A DNA stretch of 64,000 bases from Granulibacter bethesdensis (GTDB lineage Bacteria > Pseudomonadota > Alphaproteobacteria > Acetobacterales > Acetobacteraceae). The notes under the pieces are model-generated. The model searched no databases, was not told where the DNA came from, and saw only the letters and a program-made list of their open reading frames with translations. Location of the stretch: contig NZ_CP018192.1 of assembly GCF_001889525.1 (NCBI RefSeq), forward strand, positions 186,001 through 250,000, read 5' to 3'. The position numbers and the translations under genes are program-made. Below are positions 23,969 to 35,072 of the stretch, in pieces (positions within the stretch are counted from its first letter, which is position 1; each line of letters begins with the position of its first letter).

Positions 23969-25675
23969 ATGTCCATGGCAGGATGGATCACAATCGGCAT
24001 TTTCTTTCTCTGCGTTCTGGCACTCACAAGGCCGATGGGGGGATTTCTGGTCGCCTTGCTGGAGGGCAGGCGAACCTTTCTGTCGCCCATTCTGGGGCCG
24101 GTGGAGCGGGCATTGTACCGGTTTTCAGGTGTGAGGCCGGAGGAGGAGCAGTCCTGGTCGCACTATGCGCTGGCGCTGCTCAGTTTTAAAATCGTCTGCT
24201 TCGTGGCCGTCTATGCTATTCTTCGTCTGCAGGCTTACCTGCCGTTGAATCCGGCGGGACAGGGGAGCGTGGCGCCTGATCTGGCCTACAATACCGCTGT
24301 CAGTTTCGTCACCAATACAAACTGGCAGAGCTATGGCGGTGAGACGACCATGAGTTATCTCAGCCAGATGCTCGGCCTGACAGTACAGAATTTTGTATCC
24401 GCAGCTGCGGGTATTGCTGTGGCTGCCGCTATCATCAGGGGGTTTGCTCGCCGGGAATCAAAAGCCATCGGCAATTTCTGGGTCGATATGGTGCGGGCAA
24501 CATTATATGTATTGCTGCCGCTTTCTGTCGTGCTCAGCCTGTTTTATGTTTTCGAAGGTATCCCTCAGACATTTTCGGGCAGTGTGGTTGCCACTACCTA
24601 TGAAGGCATCCACCAGACCATTGCGCTGGGACCGGTGGCATCGCAGGAAGCCATCAAGATGCTGGGGACCAATGGCGGTGGTTTTTTCAATGTGAATTCT
24701 GCCCATCCATTTGAAAATCCTGATGCGCTGACGAATTTCGTCGAAATGATCAGTATTTTTGCCATTGGTGCCGGTCTGACCAACATGTTCGGTCGTATGG
24801 TCGGCAATGAGCGTCAGGGCTGGGCAGTATTCTCGGCTATGGCTGCTCTGTTCTTTGTGGGTGTAACGGTTGTCTACTGGGCCGAAGCACACGGAAACCC
24901 GGCTTTTTCCGCTTTCGGGATTGATCAGTCGCTGGGGAATATGGAGGGTAAGGAAACCCGTTTTGGTATTGCAGCATCATCCTTGTTTGCTGCTGTCACA
25001 ACCGATGCGTCCTGCGGGGCCGTCAATGCGATGCATGAGAGTTTTCTGCCCCTGGGTGGCATGGTGCCCTTGATCAACATGATGTTGGGTGAAGTGATCA
25101 TCGGGGGTGTCGGTGCAGGGCTGTATGGCTTCATCCTGTTCGCCATCATTGCAGTGTTCATGGCGGGTCTCATGGTTGGGCGTACGCCGGAATATCTCGG
25201 CAAGAAAATTGAAGCGCGTGAGATCAAGATGACGATGCTGGCAGTGTTGTGTCTGCCGCTTGTGATGCTTGGATTTACGGCTGTTGCAGTGGTGGTCAAA
25301 CCGGGTCTGGCGGCGTTGTCTGCCACTGGCCCGCATGGTTTTACCGAAGCGCTTTATGCCTACACCTCGGCGGCTGCGAATAACGGCAGTGCCTTTGCAG
25401 GTCTGACGGCCAATCCATACTGGAACATCACACTCGGGATCGGCATGATGATCGGGCGGTTTTTTGTGATCGTGCCCGCTTTGGCCATTGCCGGATCCAT
25501 GGCTGCCAAGAAAATCGTTCCTCCTTCATCCGGAACATTCCCGACCGATACCGGTCTGTTCATGGGTTTGGTGGCTGGTGTGATCATCATCGTCGGCGGA
25601 CTGACTTTCCTGCCCGCTCTCGCTCTGGGGCCGATCGTCGAGCATCTGTCGATGCTCCGCGGCACCCTGTATTGA
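23969..25675 (+). CDS. kdpA: Potassium-transporting ATPase subunit KdpA
   Basis: Potassium-channel-like, K+-selecting subunit of the high-affinity KdpFABC pump in the inner membrane (568 residues, about ten membrane segments). Selectivity-loop sequences are visible: [58 protein letters not shown] and [23 protein letters not shown] 23969 follows kdpF by 3 bases. Cotranscribed with kdpBC. Confidence 0.97.
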   Translation: MSMAGWITIGIFFLCVLALTRPMGGFLVALLEGRRTFLSPILGPVERALYRFSGVRPEEEQSWSHYALALLSFKIVCFVAVYAILRLQAYLPLNPAGQGSVAPDLAYNTAVSFVTNTNWQSYGGETTMSYLSQMLGLTVQNFVSAAAGIAVAAAIIRGFARRESKAIGNFWVDMVRATLYVLLPLSVVLSLFYVFEGIPQTFSGSVVATTYEGIHQTIALGPVASQEAIKMLGTNGGGFFNVNSAHPFENPDALTNFVEMISIFAIGAGLTNMFGRMVGNERQGWAVFSAMAALFFVGVTVVYWAEAHGNPAFSAFGIDQSLGNMEGKETRFGIAASSLFAAVTTDASCGAVNAMHESFLPLGGMVPLINMMLGEVIIGGVGAGLYGFILFAIIAVFMAGLMVGRTPEYLGKKIEAREIKMTMLAVLCLPLVMLGFTAVAVVVKPGLAALSATGPHGFTEALYAYTSAAANNGSAFAGLTANPYWNITLGIGMMIGRFFVIVPALAIAGSMAAKKIVPPSSGTFPTDTGLFMGLVAGVIIIVGGLTFLPALALGPIVEHLSMLRGTLY

Positions 25676-25690
25676 AAGGCGTTTTTGTCC

Positions 25691-27787
25691 ATGACCTTTC
25701 TATCATCCAATGCGCCTGCCGCATCGGAGCGGGTCCATCCGCGTAGCAGCCAGCTTCTGCGGGGTGATCTGATACTGCCTGCTATGGTCGACAGCTTTCG
25801 CAAGCTTGACCCGCGTGTGATGTGGCATAACCCTGTCATGTTCGTGGTTGAGAGTGTCACCCTGCTGACCACAGTTCTTTTGATCAGGGATATATTCTCT
25901 GGTGAAAGCCATGTCGGTTTTGCGGTTCAGATCAATCTCTGGCTCTGGTTTACGCTGCTCTTTGCCAATTTCGCTGAAGCCATTGCCGAGGGACGTGGTA
26001 AGGCACAGGCAGACAGTTTGCGCCGTACTAAAACGGATACGATGGCGAAACGCCTGATTGCCGACAGTGATGGCCGTTATTCGGCGACCGGTATGTATCA
26101 GGGTTCTGCCGCGCCTGAACTGAAAGTCGGCGATGTTGTGCTGGTCGAGGCAGGGGATTTCATCCCCAGTGATGGTGAGGTGATCGAAGGCATTGCCTCA
26201 GTCGATGAGTCCGCCATCACTGGTGAATCAGCTCCTGTTATTCGTGAAAGCGGTGGTGACCGTTCGGCCGTGACGGGTGGCACGCGGGTATTGTCTGACT
26301 GGATCATCGTCCGCATTACCTCGGCGCAGGGGGAGACGTTTCTGGATCGAATGATCTCTCTGGTGGAAGGGGCGCAACGTCAGAAAACGCCGAATGAAAT
26401 TGCGTTGACCATTCTGCTGGCAGGCATGACGCTGATTTTCATTCTGGCCGTCGCTACGATTCCCAGCTTTGCCGCTTATGCAGGCGGTCATATTTCGGTG
26501 TTCATTCTGGTGGCACTGTTCGTCACGTTGATTCCGACCACGATCGGTGGATTGCTATCCTCGATCGGCATTGCAGGTATGGATCGGCTGATCCGCTTCA
26601 ATGTGCTGGCCATGTCCGGTCGTGCGGTGGAGGCTGCCGGAGATGTTGATACGCTGCTGCTGGACAAAACCGGTACGATCACCATCGGGGATCGTCAGGC
26701 AGCAGCGTTCATCCCTGTTCCAGGCGTGACGGAAGAAGAGCTGGCCGATGCGGCACAGCTGGCTTCTCTGGCCGATGAAACGCCGGAAGGCCGCTCAATC
26801 GTCGTTCTGGCCAAGGAAAAATTTGCGTTGCGCGGCAGGGAGATGCAAACACTGGAGGCCCGTTTTGTGCCCTTCACGGCGCAGACACGGATGAGCGGGG
26901 TCGACATTGGCAGCCGCAGCATCCGCAAGGGGGCAGTCGATAGCGTGTTGGAGGCGGCGTTCTCCGATTCATCCTGTCAGGCCGTCCGGAACAGTGCGGA
27001 TGAGATCGCCCGTTCCGGTGGCACGCCCCTGGCGGTGATCGATAGTGGCCGTCTGTTGGGCGTGATTTATCTGAAGGATGTGGTGAAAGGCGGTATCCGG
27101 GAACGCTTTGCGGAACTGCGCAGCATGGGCATCCGCACGGTGATGATCACCGGCGACAATCCCCTGACCGCCGCTGCCATCGCGGCGGAGAGTGGCGTGG
27201 ATGATTTTCTGGCGCAGGCAACCCCGGAAGCCAAGTTGGCCCTGATCCGTAAGGAACAGGCGGCGGGCAAGCTGGTGGCCATGTGCGGTGACGGTACCAA
27301 TGATGCACCTGCGCTGGCTCAGTCGGATGTCGGTGTCGCCATGAACACGGGCACTGTGGCGGCGCGTGAGGCGGGCAATATGGTTGATCTGGACAGCGAT
27401 CCAACCAAGTTGATCGAAATCGTCGGGATCGGAAAACAGCTTTTGATGACACGCGGCGCTTTGACGACGTTTTCCATTGCCAATGACGTTGCCAAGTATT
27501 TTGCCATTATTCCTGCCATGTTCATTGGCTTTTATCCGCAGCTCGGTGCGTTGAACGTGATGCATCTCGGCACCCCGGAAAGTGCGGTTCTGTCTGCGGT
27601 GATCTTTAACGCTCTGATTATCGTTGCCCTGATCCCGTTGGCCCTGAAAGGCGTTCGGTATCGCCCTGTCGGGGCGGCATCCTTGCTGCGGCGCAATCTG
27701 CTGGTTTACGGGCTGGGCGGAATGGTCGTTCCTTTTATCGGCATCAAGCTGATCGACATGATCGTCGTCAGCCTCGGCCTCGCTTGA
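25691..27787 (+). CDS. kdpB: Potassium-transporting ATPase subunit KdpB
   Basis: P-type ATPase subunit (698 residues) that hydrolyses ATP for K+ uptake. The phosphorylation motif [14 protein letters not shown] (Asp near residue 323), the actuator motif [11 protein letters not shown] and the hinge motif [14 protein letters not shown] are all intact. ATG 25691 is preferred over the in-frame TTG at 25685. It lies 15 bases after kdpA and just ahead of kdpC. Confidence 0.97.
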   Translation: MTFLSSNAPAASERVHPRSSQLLRGDLILPAMVDSFRKLDPRVMWHNPVMFVVESVTLLTTVLLIRDIFSGESHVGFAVQINLWLWFTLLFANFAEAIAEGRGKAQADSLRRTKTDTMAKRLIADSDGRYSATGMYQGSAAPELKVGDVVLVEAGDFIPSDGEVIEGIASVDESAITGESAPVIRESGGDRSAVTGGTRVLSDWIIVRITSAQGETFLDRMISLVEGAQRQKTPNEIALTILLAGMTLIFILAVATIPSFAAYAGGHISVFILVALFVTLIPTTIGGLLSSIGIAGMDRLIRFNVLAMSGRAVEAAGDVDTLLLDKTGTITIGDRQAAAFIPVPGVTEEELADAAQLASLADETPEGRSIVVLAKEKFALRGREMQTLEARFVPFTAQTRMSGVDIGSRSIRKGAVDSVLEAAFSDSSCQAVRNSADEIARSGGTPLAVIDSGRLLGVIYLKDVVKGGIRERFAELRSMGIRTVMITGDNPLTAAAIAAESGVDDFLAQATPEAKLALIRKEQAAGKLVAMCGDGTNDAPALAQSDVGVAMNTGTVAAREAGNMVDLDSDPTKLIEIVGIGKQLLMTRGALTTFSIANDVAKYFAIIPAMFIGFYPQLGALNVMHLGTPESAVLSAVIFNALIIVALIPLALKGVRYRPVGAASLLRRNLLVYGLGGMVVPFIGIKLIDMIVVSLGLA

Positions 27788-27798
27788 GAGCACAGGTT

Positions 27799-28419
27799 AT
27801 GATCATCATGCGTCACCTTCGTCCCGCGATCATGGTTTTTCTGTTTCTGTCCCTGATCACGGGTATTCTCTACCCGCTTGCCATCACCGGCTTATCCGCG
27901 CTGGTGATGCCCGGAAAAGCAGGGGGCAGTCTGGTGTACGACCATGGAAAACTGGTCGGCTCCCATCTGATCGGCCAGAATTTCACGCAGCCCGGCTATT
28001 TTCATCCACGCCTGTCGGCAACGATGGGGCCTGATCCAGCCAATGCAGCTGTGACAATATCCGCGCCTTATAATGCAGCGGCCTCCGCTGCATCCAATCT
28101 CGGCCCTACCTCAAAAGTGTTGGTTGATCGTGTGGCGGCTTCTGTGGCGGCATTGAAAGCTGAAAATCCAGAGGCTATGGCTGTGGGTTTGTCTATTCCA
28201 GTGGAACTGGTGACAGGCTCCGGCAGTGGATTGGATCCCGATATTTCTCCGCAGGCAGCGATGTTTCAGGTGAAGCGCATTGCACGTGTACGCAAGTTTC
28301 CGGAAGATCGTATTGTCGCGCTGGTGAATCAGATGACGGAACAGCCTTTTCTGGGCTGGCTGGGGGAGCCGAGGGTCAATGTCCTGCAACTCAACATGGC
28401 TCTGGATACGCTGAAATAA
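27799..28419 (+). CDS. kdpC: Potassium-transporting ATPase subunit KdpC
   Basis: A 206-residue single-pass subunit (N-terminal helix MVFLFLSLITGILYPLAITG) with a periplasmic domain that aids K+ binding and assembly. Family motifs include GSHLIGQNFTQPGYFHPRLS, GSGLDPDISPQAAMFQV and the C-terminal GEPRVNVLQLNMALD. The GAGAG before ATG 27799 supports that start; ATG 27808 is possible. The stop codon abuts the kdpD start. Confidence 0.95.
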   Translation: MIIMRHLRPAIMVFLFLSLITGILYPLAITGLSALVMPGKAGGSLVYDHGKLVGSHLIGQNFTQPGYFHPRLSATMGPDPANAAVTISAPYNAAASAASNLGPTSKVLVDRVAASVAALKAENPEAMAVGLSIPVELVTGSGSGLDPDISPQAAMFQVKRIARVRKFPEDRIVALVNQMTEQPFLGWLGEPRVNVLQLNMALDTLK

Positions 28420-31119
28420 ATGCAAGACCCCCGCCCGGAACGACCTGATCCAGACGCCCTGCTTCGTCAGGCGGAAAAAGAAGGGCAGGAAGGTCGTCGC
28501 GGGCGGCTGAAGATTTTCCTTGGTGCCGCGCCGGGAGTTGGCAAGACATGCGAGATGCTGACCACTGCGCATCATCTTCTGCGCGAGGGTGTTGATCTCG
28601 TTATCGGCGTCGTGGAAACGCATGGCCGCTCTGGCACTGCAGCGTTGGTCGAGGGGTTGGAAATCATTCCCCTTCGCTCTGTTCCGTATCGTGATCGCAC
28701 GATGACGGAGATGGATCTGGATGCAATCCTGCATCGTGCACCGCAGACGGTGCTGGTGGATGAACTGGCACATGGAAATGTGCCTGGATCACGTCATCCG
28801 AAACGCTGGATGGATGTGGAGGAGCTTATCTCCGCCGGGATCGACGTTCTGACCACCGTCAATATCCAGCATCTGGAAAGTCTCAACGATATCGTTGCCA
28901 GCATCACCCGCATCCGTGTACGGGAAACGGTGCCGGATCGCGTGCTGAGTGAAGCGGATGAGATCGAACTGGTCGATCTGACCCCGAATGATCTGTTGCA
29001 GCGGATGCGTGATGGTAAAATCTACGCCCCACAGGCGGCCGGTCGGGCGATGCTGCATTATTTCTCGCCCGGTAATCTGACCGCGTTACGGGAGCTGGCA
29101 CTACGTCAGACGGCGCAGCAGGTTGATGCCCAGCTGCTCGATCACATGAAGGCCAATGCCATTTCCGGCCCATGGGCGGCGGGGGAGCGGATCATGGTCT
29201 GGCTGACACTGCAGGATCGGGATGCCAGTCTCCTGCGCTATGGCAGGAGGCTGGCTGATCATCTGCATGCGCCATGGATCGTGCTGCATGTCGAGACCGG
29301 ACGCGACATCACGGAGGATGCAAGGGCACGTATGGCAGGCCAGATGCATCTGGCCCAGTCGCTGGGAGCAGAGACCGTCACCATTCCCGGGCAGGACGAG
29401 GCGCTGGATGCGCTGGCCTATGCCCGGGCCCATAATGTGACGCAGATTGTGGCGGCCCATCCGGATGGTCATGCAGGGCGGATGCACTGGTATCAACGGG
29501 TGGCACGCTGGTTCAGCCGTTCGATGACGAACCGGCTGATCAGGGCGGGCGGCAGTTTTCCAATCCATATCGTTGCGCGATCCCGTGATGATGATCAGGA
29601 CGTGGTGACACCTTTCGCCCCGGAACCGCGTCAGGCCATGCCCTATGTCAGCAGCACGCTGATCATCGGCGTGGCAACCGGGGCTGCCATGCTTCTGCGG
29701 CAGATTCTGGAAGTCGGTAATGTATCGCTGACATTTTTGACCGCCATTCTGTGGGTGGCGGTAGCATATGGTTTATGGCCTTCCCTGTGGGCATCGGTGC
29801 TGGGGATGCTGTGTTTCAATTTCTTTTTCCTGCCCCCGCTTTACACTTTCACCATTGCCGCACCGGAAAACGTGGTGGCCATGTTCTTTTTTCTGACCAC
29901 CGCCCTGATCGCCAGCCATCTGGGGGCGAGGGTTCGGAATCAGGCGGTGGTGGCGCGTCATAGGGCGGATATCACGCAGTCGCTTTATCAGTTCAATCGT
30001 CGTTTGTCGGGGATTGTAACGCTGGAGGATCTGCTGTGGACGGCGTGCCATCAGATTGCCACCGCGCTGGAACGCAATGCCGTGATCCTGATGCCGGAGG
30101 GTGATCGGCTGATTCTGCGCGCATCCTACACCCCGGATGAGCAGATTGATGCCGATGATCTGGCGGCGGCAAGCTGGGCCTGGAAAAATGATCGTATGGC
30201 CGGTCGCGGCTCCGATACCTTGCCGGGCGTGGGCTGGCTGTTCATCCCGCTGCGCACGGGTCGCGGGCCGGTGGCGGTGATCGGTCTGGATGCCCATGCC
30301 GAGGACCATCTGTTGTATCCCGAGCAGCAACAGCTTCTGGATGCGCTGGGGGATCAGACAGCGCTGGCGATCGAGCGGATCGGTCTGGCAAAAGATCTGG
30401 ATGAGGCACGTCTCACCGCGGAGACGGAAAAACTGCGCGGTGCGTTGCTGACCTCACTCTCGCATGATCTGCGCACGCCGCTGGCCTCTATCCTTGGGGC
30501 TGCCTCCAGCCTGCATGATTATGATGCGCTGTTGACGGAGCAGGACCGGCGGGAATTGCTGCTGACCATTCGTGAGGAGGCCGAGCGGCTGAATCGCTTC
30601 GTGGCGAATCTGCTCGATATGATCCGGCTGGAGGCCGGGGCATTGCAACCAGGACGGGAGCGGGTGGACCTTGCGGAGGTGGCGGCCAGCGCATTGTCTC
30701 GCGCCACCCGCATTTTGTCGGATCATCCGGTGCGGCTGGAGGTCGCGCCCGACCTGCCCATGCCCTTGCTGGATGATGTCCTGCTGGAGCAGGTTCTGTT
30801 CAATCTGCTCGATAACGCGGCCAAATACACGCCGCCGGGCACGCCGATCAGCATTATGATCGGGCAAGGCCCAGGTGTTCTGACGATTCGCGTGCTGGAT
30901 GAGGGAGCCGGCCTCAGCGTGCAGGACACGGAGAGCGTGTTTGAGAAATTCACGCGTTTCCGTGCGGCTGACCGTTCCCGCCCGGGTACCGGCTTGGGGC
31001 TTGCCATTGCGCGGGGTTTCATCGAAGCCATGGGGGGAGGGATCGTGGCCCGTAACCGGAGTGATCGCTCCGGTGCTGAATTCACGATCACTCTTCCAGT
31101 GGAGGCGGAGAACAGATGA
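28420..31119 (+). CDS. kdpD: Osmosensitive K+ channel histidine kinase KdpD
   Basis: Membrane sensor kinase (899 residues) controlling the kdp operon. It has an N-terminal KdpD domain with Walker A GAAPGVGKT near residue 36 and then a universal-stress-like domain (MVWLTLQDRDASLLRYGRRL). Four membrane segments lie near residues 405-510, followed by a GAF-like region, then HisKA with the phospho-His in SLSHDLRTPLASI near residue 681, and the HATPase domain (NLLDNAAKYTPPG, GTGLGLAIARGF). ATG 28420 directly follows the kdpC stop, and its own stop overlaps kdpE. Confidence 0.96.
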   Translation: MQDPRPERPDPDALLRQAEKEGQEGRRGRLKIFLGAAPGVGKTCEMLTTAHHLLREGVDLVIGVVETHGRSGTAALVEGLEIIPLRSVPYRDRTMTEMDLDAILHRAPQTVLVDELAHGNVPGSRHPKRWMDVEELISAGIDVLTTVNIQHLESLNDIVASITRIRVRETVPDRVLSEADEIELVDLTPNDLLQRMRDGKIYAPQAAGRAMLHYFSPGNLTALRELALRQTAQQVDAQLLDHMKANAISGPWAAGERIMVWLTLQDRDASLLRYGRRLADHLHAPWIVLHVETGRDITEDARARMAGQMHLAQSLGAETVTIPGQDEALDALAYARAHNVTQIVAAHPDGHAGRMHWYQRVARWFSRSMTNRLIRAGGSFPIHIVARSRDDDQDVVTPFAPEPRQAMPYVSSTLIIGVATGAAMLLRQILEVGNVSLTFLTAILWVAVAYGLWPSLWASVLGMLCFNFFFLPPLYTFTIAAPENVVAMFFFLTTALIASHLGARVRNQAVVARHRADITQSLYQFNRRLSGIVTLEDLLWTACHQIATALERNAVILMPEGDRLILRASYTPDEQIDADDLAAASWAWKNDRMAGRGSDTLPGVGWLFIPLRTGRGPVAVIGLDAHAEDHLLYPEQQQLLDALGDQTALAIERIGLAKDLDEARLTAETEKLRGALLTSLSHDLRTPLASILGAASSLHDYDALLTEQDRRELLLTIREEAERLNRFVANLLDMIRLEAGALQPGRERVDLAEVAASALSRATRILSDHPVRLEVAPDLPMPLLDDVLLEQVLFNLLDNAAKYTPPGTPISIMIGQGPGVLTIRVLDEGAGLSVQDTESVFEKFTRFRAADRSRPGTGLGLAIARGFIEAMGGGIVARNRSDRSGAEFTITLPVEAENR

Positions 31120-31814
31120 GCGACCCCTGCGTGCTGATCGTGGATGACGAGCCGGCCATTCGTCGTTTGCTGCGCACCACGTTGGGATCACAGTCATGGC
31201 GGATCACGGAAGCGGCCAGCGGTGCCGTGGCAATGCAGATTTTGGTCGAGCAAAAGCCTGATCTCGTGCTGCTCGATCTCGGTCTGCCGGATATGGATGG
31301 GCTGGAGGTGCTGCGGCAGATCAGGAAAATGGCTCCCACTCTGCCGGTGGTGATTCTCTCGGCACGGGATAATGAACGCGGCAAGGTGGCGGCGTTTGAA
31401 ATGGGGGCAGATGATTACGTTACCAAGCCGTTCGGCATGGCGGAGCTGGTGGCCCGTCTGCGCACGGCGCTGCGTCATTCCCTGCAAACGGAAGGCACTG
31501 TGCCGGTGTTTGTCTCCGGCGATTTATCGGTCGATCTTGTGCGACGCCATGTCTTCAAGGGTGGGGACGAGATTAAACTCTCTCCGCGTGAATGGGACAT
31601 TCTGAGGATGCTGGTGCAGCATGCCGGAAAAGTGCTGACCCATCAGCATATCATGTCCAGATTATGGGGCGCACAGGGCGATGTGCAGCAACTGCGCGTC
31701 TATATCCGGCAGATCAGGCAGAAGCTGGAATCCAACCCGGAACAGCCCCGCTGTATCGTCACCGAGACCGGTATTGGCTATCGCTTGATAGAAGCGGATG
31801 ATATGGACAGGTAA
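31116..31814 (+). CDS. kdpE: KdpE response regulator, OmpR family
   Basis: A 232-residue transcription factor phosphorylated by KdpD. The receiver domain has the acidic pair in IVDDEPAIRR, the phospho-Asp in LVLLDLGLPDMDG near residue 53 and the Lys in DDYVTKPFGM. The winged-helix domain (LSPREWDILRMLVQHAGKVL, VYIRQIRQKLE) follows. ATG 31116 overlaps the kdpD stop by 4 bases. Confidence 0.96.
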   Translation: MSDPCVLIVDDEPAIRRLLRTTLGSQSWRITEAASGAVAMQILVEQKPDLVLLDLGLPDMDGLEVLRQIRKMAPTLPVVILSARDNERGKVAAFEMGADDYVTKPFGMAELVARLRTALRHSLQTEGTVPVFVSGDLSVDLVRRHVFKGGDEIKLSPREWDILRMLVQHAGKVLTHQHIMSRLWGAQGDVQQLRVYIRQIRQKLESNPEQPRCIVTETGIGYRLIEADDMDR

Positions 31815-31857
31815 AGGCATCCATCTTTTCTGGTTTCTGCAGCAGTTGTTCTGACCC

Positions 31858-32865
31858 GTGACAAAGTATACGGCCCCTTCTGTTCCCCCTGAAAATGCTT
31901 TGCCGTCTGCAGGCCCGCCAAGGGTGGTTATTCGAGGATCCCGGACCGGTCCCCTGCTGGCTGTCATGGCCTGCGTGCTGTTGTGGAGCCTGATCGGAAC
32001 TGTCTCGAAGCTCACGCAGGCACAGATCGATTTTTACCAGATGATGAGCTGGTCCAACCTGCTGTCGTTGCTGGCCGTGCTGGTGGTGCATCGTCTGAGT
32101 GGTCGGGCCTGGCGCAATCTGCTGCCGAAACGCGCAGATATCAGCCGGGTCAGGCTGCTGATGCTGCCTGCGTTGCTTGGTATGCTCGATTGTTTCTTCT
32201 ATCTGGCGGTTTATTACGGCTACGGTCATGCCAATGGTGTGGCGGTGCTGGTCACACAATCGAGCTGGCCGCTAATGATCGTATTGCTCGGCATGGCAGT
32301 GTTCAGCGAGCGAATGAGTCTCCGACGCTGGGTTGGAATGGCGCTGGGTTTTTTGGCTCTGCTGGTCACAGCGTCTGCCGCGGGGCATGCCGTGCTGCCA
32401 GCGGGGCCGGAGACGGATGCGAGCACGGCAGCAGCCGGTTTCGCGACACTGTGCGTCGTGCTGCTGGGAGCGTTCAGCTTTACGCTTTTTTCGGTCTTGT
32501 CCCGTTTTCTGCGGTTGGATGCGTTTGCCGGCACAGTCTGGGTTTTTCTGTTCTCGCTTTTATGCTCGCTGGTGCCGTTGGTTCTGTTCAGCCGGTTGAC
32601 CCTGCCACCCCGCTCGGCATGGGCAGCCTTGTTGCTGAACGGAGTGTTGATCAACGGGGTCTCTTACATCCTGTGGATCTATGCGATGTCGTCAGCCCAC
32701 GCCGCCCGTCTGACCGCGTTGGCCTTTGCAGCGCCCGCTTTATCGACGATATGGCTGGTGGTGTTTCTGCATGAGCCGCTGATCCCGGCCTATCTGCTGG
32801 GACTGGGCATGGCACTGGCCGGAGGCATGCTATGCCTGTCCGGTTCGGATGCAGGGCATGCCTGA
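31858..32865 (+). CDS. EamA/DMT-superfamily transporter
   Basis: A 335-residue inner-membrane protein with ten predicted helices in two EamA repeats. Visible parts are LLAVMACVLLWSLIGTVSKL, a repeat end at ANGVAVLVTQSSWPLMIVLL and the second-half end at LTALAFAAPALSTIWLVVFL. Such proteins export metabolites or amino acids; the substrate is not predictable. The GTG start has no strong ribosome site. It lies 43 bases after kdpE but is probably functionally unrelated. A weak hairpin at 32869-32888 follows. Confidence 0.85.
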   Translation: MTKYTAPSVPPENALPSAGPPRVVIRGSRTGPLLAVMACVLLWSLIGTVSKLTQAQIDFYQMMSWSNLLSLLAVLVVHRLSGRAWRNLLPKRADISRVRLLMLPALLGMLDCFFYLAVYYGYGHANGVAVLVTQSSWPLMIVLLGMAVFSERMSLRRWVGMALGFLALLVTASAAGHAVLPAGPETDASTAAAGFATLCVVLLGAFSFTLFSVLSRFLRLDAFAGTVWVFLFSLLCSLVPLVLFSRLTLPPRSAWAALLLNGVLINGVSYILWIYAMSSAHAARLTALAFAAPALSTIWLVVFLHEPLIPAYLLGLGMALAGGMLCLSGSDAGHA

Positions 32866-32894
32866 CGATAAATTCGATCTTATCGGGCGGAAAA

Positions 32895-32969
<75 letters not shown>

Positions 32970-33097
32970 ATAAGGCATACGAACCAGAGACCTTGTGACG
33001 GGTCATGTGTATCCTTGAGCGGCGCCGATATACAGAAAGCCGGCGCAGGCGGCAAGAGAAGAAGCCGCCTTATATCCCGCATCCTGAGCCGGAAAGA

Positions 33098-33475
33098 TCA
33101 GTTTTTGCTCTCCGCGGCCGGTGCGGGCGGAAGAATGGCCATGACCGTTTCCGCAGGGCGGCAGAGTTTGACACCCAGTGGCGTATCGACGATGGGCCGG
33201 TTGAGCAGGGCGGGTTCCGCTAGAAGGGCGGTCAGAATATCCTCCTCCGTCAGGTTGGGACGGTCGAGGCCGGATTGTTCATAGGCCGGCCCTTTGCGGC
33301 GCAGCAGATCATGTGCGGTGCCATTCATCCGGTGCAGCAATCCGCTAAGCTGGGGACGGGTCAGCGGCGTTTTCATATATTCGATGACCACCGGCTTATG
33401 CCCTGCTTCCTCGATCAGGGCCAGAACAGCCCGGGACGTCCCGCAGCCAGGATTGTGGTAGATCGTCACTGTCAT
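33098..33475 (-). CDS. arsC: Arsenate reductase (ArsC family)
   Basis: A 125-residue thioredoxin-fold protein of the glutaredoxin-coupled ArsC class. The catalytic Cys lies in YHNPGCGTSRAVLALI near residue 11. The Arg-rich support region and the family end motif RPIVDTPLGVKLCRPAETV are present. No arsenite exporter or arsR is adjacent, so the protein may be a stand-alone ArsC/YfgD-like reductase. The start at 33475 follows no close ribosome site but fits family N-termini exactly. Confidence 0.9.
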   Translation of the reverse strand: MTVTIYHNPGCGTSRAVLALIEEAGHKPVVIEYMKTPLTRPQLSGLLHRMNGTAHDLLRRKGPAYEQSGLDRPNLTEEDILTALLAEPALLNRPIVDTPLGVKLCRPAETVMAILPPAPAAESKN

Positions 33476-33629
33476 CGCCTGTCACTCCCCATCGTGGCGG
33501 CCCGGATGATTGCAATGGCAGGGTCCTCAGCCTTTGCAACCATACAGGCCCGGAACCCTTATAGAACACCTGACTGGAACGCGCTAAAGATCGATGAACG
33601 GCATTCAGTGAAAGGCGTCCGCGACCAGC

Positions 33630-35072
33630 ATGGTTCATGCCGAGCAGCAAGACTCGCAGCCTGACGGAGCGGCCGACGCTGCCCGTTCCCGAACCGCCTC
33701 TTCCATCGTGGTGCATCGTCATGCGCTGGAATGCCCCGGCTGTGGCGCGTTTTACCGTCAACCACCGCGATCACAGCTGGAAGTGCACTGCACGCGCTGC
33801 CACACCGTGCTGCGCCGTACGACACGCTCTCCTGAACGCGATACGGTGGCGCTGGCCGGAACCGGGCTGGCGCTGTTCATTCTGGTTGGCCTGATGCCTT
33901 ATATCACCTTCGATATGAGAGGCCGGGAAAATGTCGGTACCATGCTGGGTGGGGCCCTGGCCTTCTGGGAATATGGCCTGTGGGTGCTTGGGCTGATCGT
34001 GATGTTCACGACCCTGATTGCGCCGTTTCTCCGTCTTGTCGGGCTGTTGGCGGCCATTACGGCACCGCGTATGCGCAAGCCTCCGCGGGAGTTGTATATT
34101 CTGCTGCGCGTCGCCCAATGGGTTCGGCCATGGTCGATGATCGAAGTTTTCATGCTCGGCATGCTGGTGGCCTATTCCCGTCTGGAGGCACTGGCGCATG
34201 TGCGTTTCGGGGTGGCGCTGTACGCTCTGGGTGGCCTGATGCTGGTGATGGCGGCGATGGATTGGGCGCTTGATCCCCGTGATGCCTGGAACAAGCTGGA
34301 GGCGCGTGGTCTGGTCGCCGATCCGGTGATGATGGGGGAGGCCCGCCGAAATGCGGCCACAACGCGTTTTGATGAACGGAGCGCTGTCAGCTGTCATGGC
34401 TGTGGGTTGGTAGTCGAGGGGGCGGATCATGATGCCTCCTGCCCCCGCTGCGGCAGTTTCCTCCATCGCCGGCAGCCGGACAGTGTCACCAGAACGATCG
34501 CGCTGGTGGTGGCAGCGGCGCTCTTATACATCCCGGCCAATATCTATCCGGTCATGATCATCACTTCATTAGGCGATACCTCTCCCCATACGATTGTTGG
34601 TGGCGTGAAGGAACTGATTGAAGCGGATATGTGGCCGCTGGCGGCACTGGTGTTTTTTGCTAGCGTCATGGTGCCGGTGCTGAAAGTTATTGGGCTGGGC
34701 TGGATGATCCTGCGGGTGCGCAGACCCAGTATGGAGGGTTTGAAAACGCGTACCAGGATTTTTCATGTCATCGAAATGATTGGCCGCTGGTCGATGATTG
34801 ATGTTTTCGTGGTGACGATTCTGATTGCACTGGTGCATATGGGATTTATTGCGACTATTCAGCCTGGTCCGGGGGCTTTGGCCTTTGCCGGCGTGGTCAT
34901 TATAACAATGCTGGCGGCGGAGACTTTCGACCCGCGCCTGATGTGGGATGCGGCGATTGACCGGCAAAGGAGCACACGGCGTTCCCGTGATCAGGTTGCT
35001 GAGGAGCTTCCTGACAGAGTCAGGCGGCCATCCTCTTCCCGTGTTTCCGTCCAAGGTGGTCTGTCCCAATGA
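33630..35072 (+). CDS. pqiA: Paraquat-inducible protein A (PqiA), two-domain membrane protein
   Basis: A 480-residue inner-membrane protein of the PqiABC system, which links inner and outer membranes for lipid transport. Two tandem PqiA domains are each preceded by a zinc-ribbon-like Cys set: CPGCGAFYRQ...CTRC near residue 35 and CHGCGLVV...CPRCGSFL near 255. Eight membrane segments are expected. Repeated signatures RPWSMIEVFMLGMLVAYSRL and GRWSMIDVFVVTILIALVHM end the two domains. The stop overlaps the pqiB start (ATGA). Confidence 0.92.
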   Translation: MVHAEQQDSQPDGAADAARSRTASSIVVHRHALECPGCGAFYRQPPRSQLEVHCTRCHTVLRRTTRSPERDTVALAGTGLALFILVGLMPYITFDMRGRENVGTMLGGALAFWEYGLWVLGLIVMFTTLIAPFLRLVGLLAAITAPRMRKPPRELYILLRVAQWVRPWSMIEVFMLGMLVAYSRLEALAHVRFGVALYALGGLMLVMAAMDWALDPRDAWNKLEARGLVADPVMMGEARRNAATTRFDERSAVSCHGCGLVVEGADHDASCPRCGSFLHRRQPDSVTRTIALVVAAALLYIPANIYPVMIITSLGDTSPHTIVGGVKELIEADMWPLAALVFFASVMVPVLKVIGLGWMILRVRRPSMEGLKTRTRIFHVIEMIGRWSMIDVFVVTILIALVHMGFIATIQPGPGALAFAGVVIITMLAAETFDPRLMWDAAIDRQRSTRRSRDQVAEELPDRVRRPSSSRVSVQGGLSQ